Below, piece after piece: positions 1-11,800 of a DNA stretch of 64,000 nt (the first letter of the stretch is position 1; each line of letters begins with the position of its first letter). Origin of the DNA: Dentipellis sp. KUC8613 (lineage: Eukaryota > Basidiomycota > Agaricomycetes > Russulales > Hericiaceae). The position numbers and the translations under genes are program-made. The stretch spans positions 2,533,929-2,597,928 of the forward strand of contig NSJX01000001.1 in assembly GCA_002286715.1 (NCBI GenBank). The letters run 5' to 3'. The notes under the pieces were generated by a model. That model was not told the DNA's origin. It did not search any database and worked only from the letters and a program-made list of their open reading frames with translations.

Positions 1-296
1 AAATGCGTGTGGCAGGTCGCATTCCCCTAGTACATCGAACGTCACCTCAGCATTCGAAACCTCGACATCGTGTCATCTTGACGTGCTACCACAGTACGCC
101 ACCCATTTACACTTGCTCTCGACATCTACCATCTCTGGTCCGCTCTGCTAGTGACTTACATCCCCTCGACGGTCCGCGTATTTCTACGCACCACTATACA
201 CGGCGCGTATCACCGTTATCTGACTCTCCGTACCAACATCTCTCACTTGACCTTCGTCGCATCGCCCGCCAGGTTTCCTGATAGGTCCACGTTAGT
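1..296. other. no supported gene
   Basis: Only overlapping low-complexity ORFs are present, with no recognisable domain. The stretch may be upstream sequence of the small zinc-finger ORF. Confidence 0.4.
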
Positions 297-536
297 ATGG
301 TCTCGCACAGGCGCAGGGTCTCCATCGAGGACCTGACATGCCGATTTTGCGATCAGCAATTCAGGCACAAATATTCGGTGAAGCGTCACTTCATGACAGT
401 GCACAAAAATCTCAGCAAGCACAGGTTGGAGAAGACCTGCGAATTCTGCGCCAAGACGCTTTCGCGTCCGGACGTCCTTCAACGGCACCTGCAACAGGGA
501 GCTTGCTCTAGGGCTAACGCGTTTCATGCCAAATAA
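297..536 (+). CDS. small C2H2 zinc-finger protein (79 aa, possibly partial)
   Basis: This is a short single-exon ORF with two zinc-finger units. The first is C-x2-C-x12-H-x4-H, beginning CRFC, with HKYSVKRH in the helix. The second, beginning CEFC, has the same spacing to its first histidine but ends in cysteine (HLQQGAC), so it is a C2HC variant. The two fingers are about 30 residues apart, the usual linker scale for nucleic-acid-binding C2H2 pairs. Nothing else is recognisable. The protein is short for a transcription factor, so it may be one exon of a longer gene or a remnant. The region just upstream (1-296) has no convincing coding signal. DNA or RNA binding is inferred from family knowledge only. 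Confidence 0.5.
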   Translation: MVSHRRRVSIEDLTCRFCDQQFRHKYSVKRHFMTVHKNLSKHRLEKTCEFCAKTLSRPDVLQRHLQQGACSRANAFHAK

Positions 537-949
537 CTCGTGTAGATGCTTTGCAGGCTTATTGGGCGATGGAGACTAATTTCTGGTACAGAATTGTCGG
601 AGACGAACGCAGGGGCATAGAGTGGACGCTAGCGGGGGAGTGGTTGCTTGTCAATGTCGTTGGAGGAGTTGCATGCGTGTATTACTGTTCATCATACCCA
701 GACAGATGTATTTTTGGAGAAGTATAGGATACACACGAAGGGAGAGATAACCTCTTATGACCTCTGGAGTCGGCGAGCTGATACATTAGAAAGTTTCTTC
801 TTGGGGATGAACGCGATGATAGTCACGGGACAGGAGAAATATCCACAGCGGCTTCCCATCAGCCGAGCCTCTGGAACGGTGGTCAGGACGAAGTGAGTTT
901 GAAAGGGATTGTTAACTACTTACATGTCTATCGCTAACGAATCACTTGA

Positions 950-1860
950 TCAGCTCCATGGACCGGCTATGGAGTCTGACTGTGACTCCTCGAGTTCGGT
1001 CGCTTCGAGTTTAGATGCGGTGATGGCCCCTGCTACCGCACACCGCCGGATATTCAGGACGACGCTCGTGGTCAAGACTTCGTGGAGAACGCTCTGCGTC
1101 CTGTGCCTATTTAGGACGAAGAAAGCAGAGAGCTAATTGAGAACGTACCCGGTGAGGAGTTCACATATCATATCCCGGCTGTAGGTGTCCAGGATCTCAG
1201 CATCGCAATCGTTATGACGATATTTCACTCACCGGTCCGAAGATTAGGACGAGCACATTCGCTACCGACGAAACTAAAGTATCACGTCAGTGTTGTTGAT
1301 AAGGCTCTGTAAAGGAGCACGCGCTAAGCCACATAGATCAGCTATAACGCCTGCGAAGTAGCACGAGGAAGATTGCACGCAATAACTCATACAAAATCCC
1401 ACCATCTCGGTACATATAAAAAAGCAAGAGGGAGGATGACTGCCGGACTGGAGAACGATGTTCCCGAGCTGAGGGCAATAACTCAATTTAACGCGATGCG
1501 ACTCACAGTTCCGCGTGGCTTTGATGGATGTCAGAGCATTGATGACTATACAAATAAATTCGATAGACGAGTGAAAGCTGCGGAACTCACTTGTTTCACA
1601 TTCAAGGGAGGGCTTCCAGCATATATACAGAATGTTATTGACTTGCGTCATGAAGCATCCCTATAGATTCGGTGTTATGCCGTCCATCGGGGCAACTATG
1701 CAGAGTATGATCTACTGTACATGAGGCACGAAGGAAGCCGAAGATGTTGTAAATGCTCACAGACAAACGACTGGGGAAACATGTTGACGTAGACACCCAG
1801 GTGCGAAAGATGAGAATTGCTGGTGACGGTCTGCACGAGTCAGCCATACTCGGGATCGTC
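950..1860 (-). pseudogene. DUF6533-family membrane protein, 5'-truncated remnant
   Basis: Reading the minus strand gives pieces of the family in the correct order. A segment like AILIFRTW (near 1810) corresponds to the LIYRTYALWG region of intact copies. NNILYICW (near 1640) corresponds to DDILYICW. SVANVLVLIFGP lies just before a GTGAGT donor (near 1230). The C-terminal exon has VVLNIRRCAVAGAI and ELEESQ, ending at a TGA at 950-952. The N-terminal DUF6533 block (YDY-LP-EI-LIW) is absent from the sequence upstream to the gap at 2646. The helix that normally follows RTYALWG is also replaced by unrelated residues. I therefore call a decayed, 5'-truncated copy. The intact relatives at 5.3-6.9, 17.4-19.1 and 20.6-22.2 kb serve as templates for this reading. 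Confidence 0.65.
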
Positions 1861-2645
1861 GATAATGGAGCACTCACTCTCGGAGACGGTGATCCCATAC
1901 GAAATCATCCACAAGTCAGATCACGCGACAGTAGATAAGCGAAATCGCATGTACACCCCCCTGCGCTGTAAAGCGAGACCATGCCAGTAGAATTTCCCCA
2001 AGTCAGGCCGTCGTCGTGTGCGGTATCACGTTGGTCGCAAAGCTAGTGACTGACTCGGACGAGAACCGCATGCGCGGGTCCCGATAGCAAGGCTCGGCCC
2101 GACGGGTGCCGGTGGCTGGCGACAGTAATTGCCACTTGCCACATCGAGCGCAGTACGCGAACCTCCCTCCTCTACCATCTTCAACTCGCCCGATTTTCCA
2201 CCAGAACTGTCTACGATCCCCATCATTGGTATACCCTCAACTTGAGTGGGTATGTCTAGGTGACAGTGCGGGCGGCCAGGTTCACGAGCCGAAAAGCGGG
2301 GGTCGCCGCTCCCCGTTGCGATCCCACTGTTCGCCGCTCGTCAATTTGCATGTCACGGCTGTATAGTTGTTACCGGGGTGTCGCCACACGGCGTATTCGT
2401 AGCTTTAAATACTCAAAGGCCGTCAGCAACGCGACACCTCCTTCTCTCACCACACCCCCCACATACCAGTAGGTCCTTTCGTTTCCTGGCCCATCCCGCC
2501 GACTGCATCGTAAATTTACGCGTTTAATTCGCCTGTGCTTGGGGCGACATGGCTCACTCGACGTGACGAGAGGCACTGATGTGCGCGTAATGTGTCGCCG
2601 CCGCCGACCATGGGTCTCGCCAGGCTCTACTGACGCGACGGCGAC
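1861..2645. other. no supported gene
   Basis: No family signal is seen on either strand. The stretch ends in the first copy of a perfect 56-bp direct repeat that abuts the assembly gap. Confidence 0.4.
2590..2645 (+). repeat. 56-bp direct repeat, left copy at the gap
   Basis: The 56 bases immediately left of the N run are identical to 2882-2937, just right of it. The repeat is GC-rich and starts ATGTGTCGCCGCCG. It marks either a true tandem repeat that broke assembly or a scaffolding overlap that was not collapsed. Confidence 0.95.
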
Positions 2646-2875
2646 NNNNNNNNNNNNNNNNNNNNNNNNNNNNNNNNNNNNNNNNNNNNNNNNNNNNNNN
2701 NNNNNNNNNNNNNNNNNNNNNNNNNNNNNNNNNNNNNNNNNNNNNNNNNNNNNNNNNNNNNNNNNNNNNNNNNNNNNNNNNNNNNNNNNNNNNNNNNNNN
2801 NNNNNNNNNNNNNNNNNNNNNNNNNNNNNNNNNNNNNNNNNNNNNNNNNNNNNNNNNNNNNNNNNNNNNNNNNNN
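2646..2875. other. assembly gap (230 N)
   Basis: A run of N. Because identical 56-bp sequence lies on both sides, the true gap length is uncertain. The 5' exons of the TET/JBP-like gene may lie partly here. Confidence 0.99.
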
Positions 2876-2881
2876 CGTAGG

Positions 2882-2937
2882 ATGTGTCGCCGCCGCCGAC
2901 CATGGGTCTCGCCAGGCTCTACTGACGCGACGGCGAC
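2882..2937 (+). repeat. 56-bp direct repeat, right copy at the gap
   Basis: Identical to 2590-2645. See the left copy. Confidence 0.95.
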
Positions 2938-3181
2938 CCATCCGATGCGCCCTTGCGCCCCACTTCACGCCTTCTAATGACGCTGTGCCTTTCCTTACAT
3001 CTTGCTAACAAATTTGCTCATAGGGCCTGCCCGTGCTTGTCATCACCACGCCCCAGCAACAATGTGTTTTGCTCTTCGGGTACGTCTATCTCCTTGCACT
3101 GCTTCGTGCGAGACTTACATAGCGCCCTAGACGCGATCTGGACTTAAGTTCTCCTACGACCCGGCGCCTAAGGCAAGTGTC

Positions 3182-4719
3182 GTGGTCAATGCAGATGACT
3201 TTGCCACGATGCTCCGCTCCGCAGTAGCGGCAGAGCTGGGCACCTCGCCATTCTCATCCCCACTGTCGTCGCCGTCTTCGTCGCCCCCGCCTTCCCCTCC
3301 GCCGTCCCTAGCCCGTGATGCGGTGTTAATCGACCGCCCTCCGTCGCCCCTGCAGCCCCCGCTTGCCACGCTCCTTGTTGACGACGCACCTCCTGCTTCG
3401 GCACCTGTCGGAAAAAGCAAGCGTTCGCCCGGAATGCGAAAGAGCAAGCAATTGCGGCGCAAGAAGGCTAGACAGGAGAAAGACGCGCAGGGTGGGCCGC
3501 GCGACCGCAAGATGCGGTCATCCCTGTCCCGTCGCAACACCGAGCCCGTCGCCATCAAGGTGCAATTCAGCCTGACCGCTCTGACAGCCGCGAGGGGCGC
3601 TGATGTCGGAGTGGTGGACCTACGAAGAGATTCGGCCGTGTGGAGCCTCGACGACTACCTGTCTGGTCGCCTTGGCCGCAAATTCAAGCTTATGCAGTGG
3701 GATGGAAGGTATGTGATCCCTCCTTGCCTCGCCGACCGTGCTCATGCGAGGCCGTCTCCAGTAAAGTGAATGTGCTTTGCGATACCCAGGACCGCGTATT
3801 TGGCGTCATGGCGGCCATACCCAGGGATCCAAAGTGGCCAGAAGTCATATCATCTGCCGCTGATGCGATGGAGGACTCTCGCGTTCGGGGAAGGGGACAA
3901 TGGCAGCACGGCGGGCGCCGGGGTAACTATCATGCCGTCAATGTCGGGGTCGCGTATGGCACGGGCCAAAAGGTATGTCACCATATAATGCAAAGCACAA
4001 ACGTTTTACCTGACCACCATCGAGGTTCCTGGAAATCTCAAATTACCCGAAGGGACGGATGATATCGTGAGGGAGTTGGTGGCGCACCCAAGTATACAGC
4101 GTATTGCCGGCCTTGGTAGTGGTATGTAACACAAGCATCATACACGGCTCCCTCGCTCACTATCTCGCCAGCCCTGCTGCAGAGCTACGCCCCCAAAATT
4201 TACCGCCACTATGCCGATAATCTCGATGTCATCTTCAAGAGCGACCCCTCCTGCGTCGACCTTTTCAAGAACAGCATCTTCCCGACTGCCGCATTCAACC
4301 TCGGTCCACAGTGCGTTACGCGAGGGCACAAGGACACGACAAACGTGCCGCACGGCCTCTGCGTGATCACATCGATGGGAAACTTTAACTACAAGAAAGG
4401 CGGCCACCTCGTGCTTTGGGACTTGGGGCTTATCATCGAGTTTCCGCCAGGTGCCACCATACTCATCCCTTCGAGCACCATCCGGCATGGCAACACAAGC
4501 ATCGCGTCTCACGAGCGGCGATATTCGTTCACTCAATATTGTATGGGTGGGTTGCTGCGCTGGGTGCGTCACGGGCTACGACCCGCGGAGAGCCTCTCGG
4601 AAGCCGAAAGGCGGCTTCTCGATGGCTCTGAGGACGAAGCATTTCAGCGTGCTATCGACATGTTCTCCAAGTTAAGCGAGCTGCAGTCGGACCGCGAGGT
4701 ATATCTCCAGGTCCAGTAG
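3182..4719 (+). CDS. TET/JBP-like 2-oxoglutarate/Fe(II) dioxygenase (candidate DNA-base oxidase)
   Basis: The visible gene has a proline/serine-rich and basic N-terminal part (3182-3700), then short exons. The first intron (about 3709-3761) joins MQWDG to SKVNVLCDTQDRVFGVMA. Further introns lie near 3972-4024 and 4123-4171. The catalytic double-stranded beta-helix follows, with AFNLGPQCVTRGHKD, GGHLVLWDL, EFPPGATILIPSSTIRHGN and ERRYSFTQY. The iron ligands are H and D of HKD (4327-4335) and the distal His (4486-4488). The 2-oxoglutarate arginine lies ten residues further on (4516-4518), the standard spacing. This architecture matches the basidiomycete TET/JBP family, relatives of which oxidise 5-methylcytosine and are spread with KDZ transposons. 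No KDZ transposase is visible here. The start is uncertain: coding-like sequence in frame (LPVLVITTPQQQ, near 3030-3080) suggests further 5' exons towards the gap. The substrate is inferred. Confidence 0.8.
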
Positions 4720-5310
4720 TTACTGACTTGCTCTCGAAGTTGATTCTTCCGAGTTCATTGAGAACTTTGTTAACGCAGAGCATCAGAAATATGTGTCAAT
4801 TCCTGTACTCACTTAGACCTCGATACAGATATCCGTATGTACACTTTTTTCGTACAACAAGAACCAATATAGATCCTGCAATTGAAGACGCGGAAGCTAC
4901 CTCGTCCACCACCTCAGCCTCCAGACTATCGGCAGGCTGGCATGACACACTGCAGGCGTCGCTCTCGGCAGTGGAGTCGAGGGAGTCGTCACTCCGGCGC
5001 ACATACATACTACGGGTTTTGCCACCTGCTTGCAGGTGACGCTGCCTATTCGAGTGACCCCATCCATCTGATATAGAACTATGGTATTCAAGAGATTAGA
5101 AGAACGTCACGTTGATGCAGACTCAGTTATCGCTTCATGCAAGTTTCGTTCGTGTTTGTGTTACTGCAGGCGCAGCTTGTTCGAGATGTTTGGTAGGCAC
5201 CCGCGATCGGCCACGCACAATTGGCGCCTCCCCGTTTTGCCCCCCGTACCGTTATTTATAACATAAGAATTTCGTCTTCACTTCCAACTTCAAAGACTTT
5301 ACATACGGAA
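4720..5310. other. intergenic, no supported gene
   Basis: Small ORFs on both strands show no family features. The stretch lies between the convergent ends of the dioxygenase (+) and the DUF6533 gene (-). Confidence 0.5.
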
Positions 5311-6918
5311 TCACAAACCAGTGGGCCCTCGACTTAATCGAACCTCCTCCAATTCTATGACTTCGGGGCGGGTCATAACGAGGCGACGCGCTAGCGCGCT
5401 ACGTCGAATATTGAGGAATATCCGGTTGGTCAGGATGACGTGGATGACTCGTTGCGTTCTGTGTGGATTCGAGATCAGACTTTGCGCGACGGTAGAACGG
5501 ATGGGCTGTGCGCACAGAACAAGAAGATCTGCATATTCAAGCTGTGGGCGCCCTGGATTTCAGCACCAAGCGCGCAATTGTGACAAGAAGAAACTTACTG
5601 GACCGAGGAGAAGGACGAGAACATTGGCAATGGACGATGCTGCGAGACATTGTTAGTTCTTTAGAAGACACCGCATAATCACATGGAGGGGTATGCACCA
5701 AAAATAAGCAGATATGCGAGGATACCTGGGCATATAAAGTGAGTGAGATTCGCAAGCCAGGCTGCAGGGGAGTCGTTACCGTCTCGATAAAGCAAAATAA
5801 CCAGACGCGAGTTAGAAGTTCGCACTACAACACCCGATGATTAGGCGTCGATGCATGGTGGCAGAACCCGTAGGACTCACGATGCTGCCAGCCTTTTATC
5901 AAGGTCAGAAAGATGATGACTAAAGCCCGGAGAAGACGTCAGTAACTGAGCGGAGTGAAAATCGACAGATCATTCACCGGATTCATATGCGAGCGTGATT
6001 GCATAGCAGATATACTGAAGCGTATCGGCTTTAGTGATGAGGCATCCTCGAAGATTAGGCGATATAGGGATGACCGGGGTAACTAGGCTCAAATTCAAAC
6101 GTCCGAATTAGAGAAGGGAAGGTCGCGACCACGCACATTCTACAGACTTCAGAATTCTCTGGACAAGGACGCTCATTGCGATGCACGCCGCAAGGAGGAG
6201 GATCCCCAATCCATAACCAATTATTTGGTTCTTTCCCCAGATTGCCCAGGTGCGAAGAATGAAGATCGCTGAACGGTGTTCTCGTTAGTAAGCTTCGAAG
6301 TACCTATGCGGAGAAAAGTACTCACTCATCGTGACTACAACTCCGAAAATGATCATCCCTTCTTTCGGTCTATTGTCAGTCCAAGTGACCGGAATCAGAT
6401 TGGGTTATAACGCACAGGCAATGGTGGAATAGAGGGCATGACACGTCGCATTAGAGGTGTCATATCCGAAATCAGCTGGAAATAATTCAGTTAAACAGAA
6501 GCAGATGGAGGACACGTGTGTGGCCACTTACAGTAAATCCCGATGCCGATGTTGACGAAGGGAACGTACCGATTCAAGAAGAATATGGCCCTAGTGATCG
6601 TCCAGTGGGATCCCCAGATCAGCGCGACCTCATCCGGAAGAGTAAGAAGGTAGTCGTATATCTAGACGACAGCGGCTTGTAGCATCAATCTGAAATAGCA
6701 TACGAATGAAAAGCTTGACCACGCACCAGCAAGGTGAATGCTCCTACTGCATCACTGGAGCCATAAGTACAACTCGTGCGGAAGTCCTGATGCACTTACG
6801 GTCGAAGCACTGGTTAGGTTTCAGCTAAGGACAATCGATTATGCAGTTTTATACGCACCGACACAACCCTCATCTGCTTCAGTGCGGTCACGATTGTGTC
6901 CGCCTCTGATGGGTCCAT
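5311..6918 (-). CDS. DUF6533-domain multi-pass membrane protein (spliced, apparently intact)
   Basis: No long ORF exists, but minus-strand exons joined at GT-AG sites give a full-length family member. The start exon begins MDPSEADTIVTALKQ at 6918, or ten codons upstream at 6948. A short CFD exon follows, then the DUF6533 block (YDYLLTLPDEVALIWGSHW, FFLNRYVPF; about 6535-6665). Next come DFGYDTSNATCHALYST, then FILRTWAIWGKNQIIGYGLG and RILKSVE (about 6140-6265), LRGCLITKADTLQYICY and LIKGWQH, SSIANVLVLLLGP, and a last exon with HVILTNRIFLNIRRSA and ELEEV. TGA is at 5311-5313. Exon order and motifs match the copies at 17.4 and 20.6 kb. Family members are hydrophobic proteins with several membrane segments and no assigned function. 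The family is strongly expanded in mushrooms. Confidence 0.75.
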
Positions 6919-8832
6919 ATCTGTCGGTCGGCATGGGCGGTTCTGCATAGAAGTCTTTTTATACAACACCTGAAGCATCAGTGGTCAGCGGCGATGCGAT
7001 GCCACAACCCATCACCCTGCGTACGGATGCTGGGCCATCGATGTTGTGTTGATGAGGATGCATGATGATTCCAGGATAGAATCACGAACGAGCGTCCAGT
7101 CTTGATCCTGGGCGTCGTGACGGTTCACGTACACAGCAACCCCGTAAAACCCAGACTTACCGCTCATACGATGCTATATTCCATTCAGGTGAGCGCTGCA
7201 ACTTGTGTCTGATATTTTTCAGAAAACCCTTCAAGTAGTCATGTCGAGTTAAAACGTGGGGCGTATTGTAGTTTTTCATTGAATGTAATTTACACCTGCA
7301 AGCAACTTCTGCACCACTTGCGCCAATCGTAGCAGATTGGGGTGTTCGAGCTGAAGGAGGCCCTGCTTTTCAAACATCATACCATGAAAAACGAGTCGGG
7401 ACGCACCTTATTTAAAGGCGTTCTGAAGGCGTTCCCGAATGCACTGCGATGTATATGGCTGCGAAGTAAGGATATACCCTTTCCTCACCTTCTCCGTGAC
7501 GGTATGATCTTCTGAGACTACCGGCGAAGAGTTTTCACGAGACGGTTTCCACAGTGATGTGGGAGGCTTTCGATCAGAATCAGGACTAGGAGGTAGGGCA
7601 TAGGACAAGTGGCAGTGGGGTTGTGATTACTCTCACAACGCAGCGTTATCGGTGGGACAGCTTCTGTCGACCCGAAGCGGACTTCTCGGGGTGTTGCAAG
7701 GTAGCAAAAGTTAGAGTGAGAGCAATGGCGAAAAGGATTAGTGTACCACGGGGTTGTTTCTTCGGCATGTACCAGGACGAGGGTTACCTCAGGATGGCCC
7801 TAAATTCATATCGTCAAGAAGCAGGCAAGGAGAAACAGTCGACATTTGTCTATCTCTAGCCCCTCGACTCAATGTGATGCAAGTTCATCGATAGATCCCT
7901 GGCTTGTGGGCACGTATTCATCTATGTTCGGGCACCCGGCTGCCGAGGAGCGCATGCCCGAAAACTGTGGACCCATAGGACTGGAAGCTGGAGCGCTCTC
8001 TGAGAAAATGATGATACGAATTCGGGTCATATGAGACGGGGAACAGGAAAGAAGCGCGATGACCCGTACTAGCATTGAGAAGCAAGGGCAGGTGAAGCGG
8101 CATTGAGCGTGCCATATCCGGCCACCTGGGTACCCACGAGAACGTCAGTGTGAGATCCTTCCGGGCGTCTTGTAGATCACATCGAAGCGGCTGTCATTCA
8201 CAGTGTTTCATGTGAGAATGCCCTCAGAGCGACGCCATCGGAATGTTATGATGGAAGGAGTTCTGGGGGGTAACTACGCACGGAATAGGAGGCAATAGGG
8301 AAACCGCAGATTAGCAAAGGTCATGTTTCAATGAGCTCTGAAAGCCACTTACTATGCGACACCAATAGTATACTGGGGTTGGACATAGTGGAGCACAGGA
8401 GTAGCCTCGTTTTCGTACCATGCGGAACTGAACAGAAGTCGGCACTGACAACTTCCGAGCTTGTGAAGTGAAGCGCTACAAGTTCTGACCGATCGATGCC
8501 CGAAGAATCCTTTGAGTTGAGGCTCATCATTGAAGTTTTCATGATGAACACACTCCTGAGGACCCCGTCAGCGACTCGGAAGCATGGGATGATCAGAAGC
8601 ACAATGCGATGAGCAGTGTCACACGAACATGGTGAATAGGGTAAGTGAAAGTTATACATCAAAGCGACCTGTACGAATATATACCTCCCTTGAGAGCCAT
8701 AGCGGACATCAGAGGTGCCACACTATAGCCTGAGGAGACCTTCGGCTGGGCAAGTCGTGGTAAATAGACATCGTCGAAGATCTAGTTCGGCCGCCTCGGC
8801 GCCCGAGATGCGGAGCTTGCAATTTGAAACCC
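6919..8832. other. intergenic; weak minus-strand coding hints only
   Basis: Two minus-strand pieces look faintly protein-like. One is a hydrophobic segment near 7650-7770 starting MPKKQPRGTLILFAIALT. The other is a 66-residue ORF at 7408-7608. A third ORF at 8321-8662 has no recognisable feature. I could not join them into a gene model. The rest shows nothing. Confidence 0.3.
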
Positions 8833-11800
8833 CTACCCAGTCACAGTCACGAGTACTGTCCATCGCCGTTTCCGTAGCGCTTGCAGCTTCGAGCAGAGCA
8901 ACCGTCAGCCTAGGTACATAGTATGTCAGCTTATATTCGCTCTTCTAGATGATTTCAATTCTCCGGGGTGATGTGAGTCCAGCTCGCCCAAATATGAGCA
9001 TTCCTCGACGTCCCAACCACGCCGCCACACCCTCTCAGTGGCGATGATACCACCTCAAACAGTCGTCCCGAGCGACTACCTCATACCCCATCTTTCATCA
9101 GCGATACCTCTTTTCGCTGGAATCGTGAGTTTTTATCAGCTGACTGGATTCTGAGTGTCTAACAATCGTCCAGATCTCTTGCGCTGTTCTTCATCACTTC
9201 CAAATCCGAGGAGATCATGGTTTGACTATCCTGCTCACATCCATCTTCCTCTCTTCCTGCCTCGCTTCCTCCCCATTTCATGTTCCATTATCTGTCAGCT
9301 TCAGCTGGAACGTGATATATCTCGCTACACTATTTATCTCAACCATCTTCTACCGAATCTCTCCGTGGCACCCTCTCGCCTCATTTCCTGGCCCTTTCAC
9401 TTGGCGCCTCAGCACCGCCGCCATAGCTTATGTATCTTATACTGGAAGAAGACATGTCATACTGGACGATCTCCATCGGCGATACGGGAGGATTGTGCGC
9501 ATTGGTGAGGGTCTTCAGAGTATTCTGCTCTCATTGTTTCTCATAACTGCCATAGGGCCAAACATGCTATCCGTAAACTCAGCGTCTGCTACTGCATTCT
9601 ACGATGTTTCGCACCGCATGACCAAAAGCGACGTGTATAACCGACCGGGTCGTGCTCGTGGGGTAACGTTATTCTTTAAACAGGGTATGGCTGAGCATGC
9701 AAAGAGAAAGAAGCTGTGGGCCAACGCCTTCACATCCGCGGCGTATGAGCATCTCTACTCGTGCCTCTGATCTCTCTCATGCTTTGCACAGCGTCACCCA
9801 CTACTTTTCTGTTCTGGATCGCAAGTCGCAAGAGCTCGTCGACTACATCGAACAGCGCAAAGACGCATCAGGTGTACTCGATATTGTGACGTGCATATCA
9901 CGATGGTCATCTGATTATATGGTAAGCTTGTCATTACATCGATCTTACTCTTCGCCGAACACTCACCGGGACTTCAGGGAGAAATGTTATTTGGATGTTG
10001 TAGCACTATGGTATACCTCTAGTCACGTACACGACAGGATGATTAACTCATGAGTGTCGACAGAAATTCATGAAGAACGGTGATCGGCAAGGCATCATGC
10101 ACAATGGAAAGAAGCTTGCCGCGCTCCTAGATAGGTGAGCATTCGACAGGGTATATGTTCAAATATATGAACGTAACCCTTTGCAGCCTAGGACATATTG
10201 CGTGGCTCATGGATATAATCAACCATTTGCCCATACCCACTGCTCTCTTCGACTTTGGCTGCCTTGCCGTAGATGCTTTCCGCGCTCGTGAGCTCATTGA
10301 CGATCCGAAGGCAAAAGACTTGACTTCGCACTTGGTACGTTTGTCACTTGCGCACGCCAGTCTGCACTCCCTCTAACCCTCATCAAGTTAAACGGGGATT
10401 CACGTACTGGGGAGCACATTCCCAGTGCCGAATTGAGTGTTGATATGTCGATTGCTTTTCAAGCAGGTTTGTATTCTAATGCCTTGTTCGCCTGCGTGGT
10501 ACTGAAATCCTTTCTTGCAGGAGCGGATAGTACGGCAACGCTGATTCTATTTTTGCTCTACTTTATGCTTTCAAACCCTTCTTACTACCAAGACGTACGA
10601 GACGAACTTGACCAGCTGTTCCCTGATTCAACGTCGACACTGGAGATGTCGATGCTCGCAAGCGCACCCCTGCTGAATGCCAATTTAAACGAGTCCATTC
10701 GGTTGAGTACCTCGTTCTTCCTCCCTCGCGTCGTGGCAAAGGAAGGTATCACTGTTACTGGACATTATATTCCAGCCGGAACAATTGTTGCTATGGCTAC
10801 GTATTCGCAGCAAATTGCGGCCGAGAATTTCTCGCCTGAGCCATTGGTAGCTATTTGAATCCACCCTGCCATGTTGTTATTCTGATTTGACTACAGGTTT
10901 ATCGTCCCGAACGATGGTTACCCGGGGGACTCGGCCCATCTTACGTGACAAATAAGGCAATTGTATCGCCATTCTCGTCGGGTATGTGTGCATTCGGCTT
11001 CATCTTTCTTCGGCTTAAATAAATAAATGAATATATTGATATATACTAGGCCCATTCGTCTGTGTCGCAAAGCGATTCTCACTCCAGGAGATACGATTCG
11101 TTATCGCGCGCCTTGTCCTTACATTAGATATGCGCTTGCCTCCTTCATTTGATGCAGAGGAATTTCTTCGTGCGGTACGTCATACACGCACCACATTCTT
11201 CAACAAGCCGTTACTTGTCGCAGTTTCACGAAGAGTCCGAGTTGGCGATCCGGGGCCTAGCTTGCGCAGCTGATAAATATATAGCTTTTTCGTACAGTTT
11301 TCGATCGTTCTTGAAAGCTATGCTTCCTGATATGGTACTGTCAGGGGGACCAGTGTCGAAACGGATTTGCGTATGATAACGATGCTATCTTAATGATCCA
11401 TTGCACTGCGCGCTCCTTGAGGATCCTGTGTTTCACTGGCGCTGATCCTTACTACTCAGGTCTTTCTTTCATCACTGCAGGACCGTCATCCATAAGAGAG
11501 TAAGCTGATGGATCTCCCTTCCATACCTGACCCATCCCGGCATCTGCACAATCGTACTTTGACGTACCCCGCATACAAGGCCAGGACGTCCTCACTGGAA
11601 CCCAGAAGAGACTATGCATCCGTTTTCTCCAGAGACGCAGGCTGCCTTTGAGGAGGCGCCCGGCATTACTGGTGTAAAGTATCTTTCTGGTGAGCTCCGT
11701 CTGGCAACAGTAGCGTGTTTCTGATGCATTCTCTCTAGGCGTCGCGGTGACGATTCTCATATGGGACACGCTCCTGACGATGAAGCACGAAATCCGACTC

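Noticed and set aside
2881..5310. KDZ transposon carrying the TET/JBP-like gene
   Set aside because: No transposase domain or paired inverted ends could be found on either side, so only the dioxygenase is called.
9697..11376. Apparent frameshifts and stops in the first P450
   Set aside because: Every break falls in a short GT-AG intron that rejoins the frame with conserved P450 motifs on both sides, so it is not a pseudogene.
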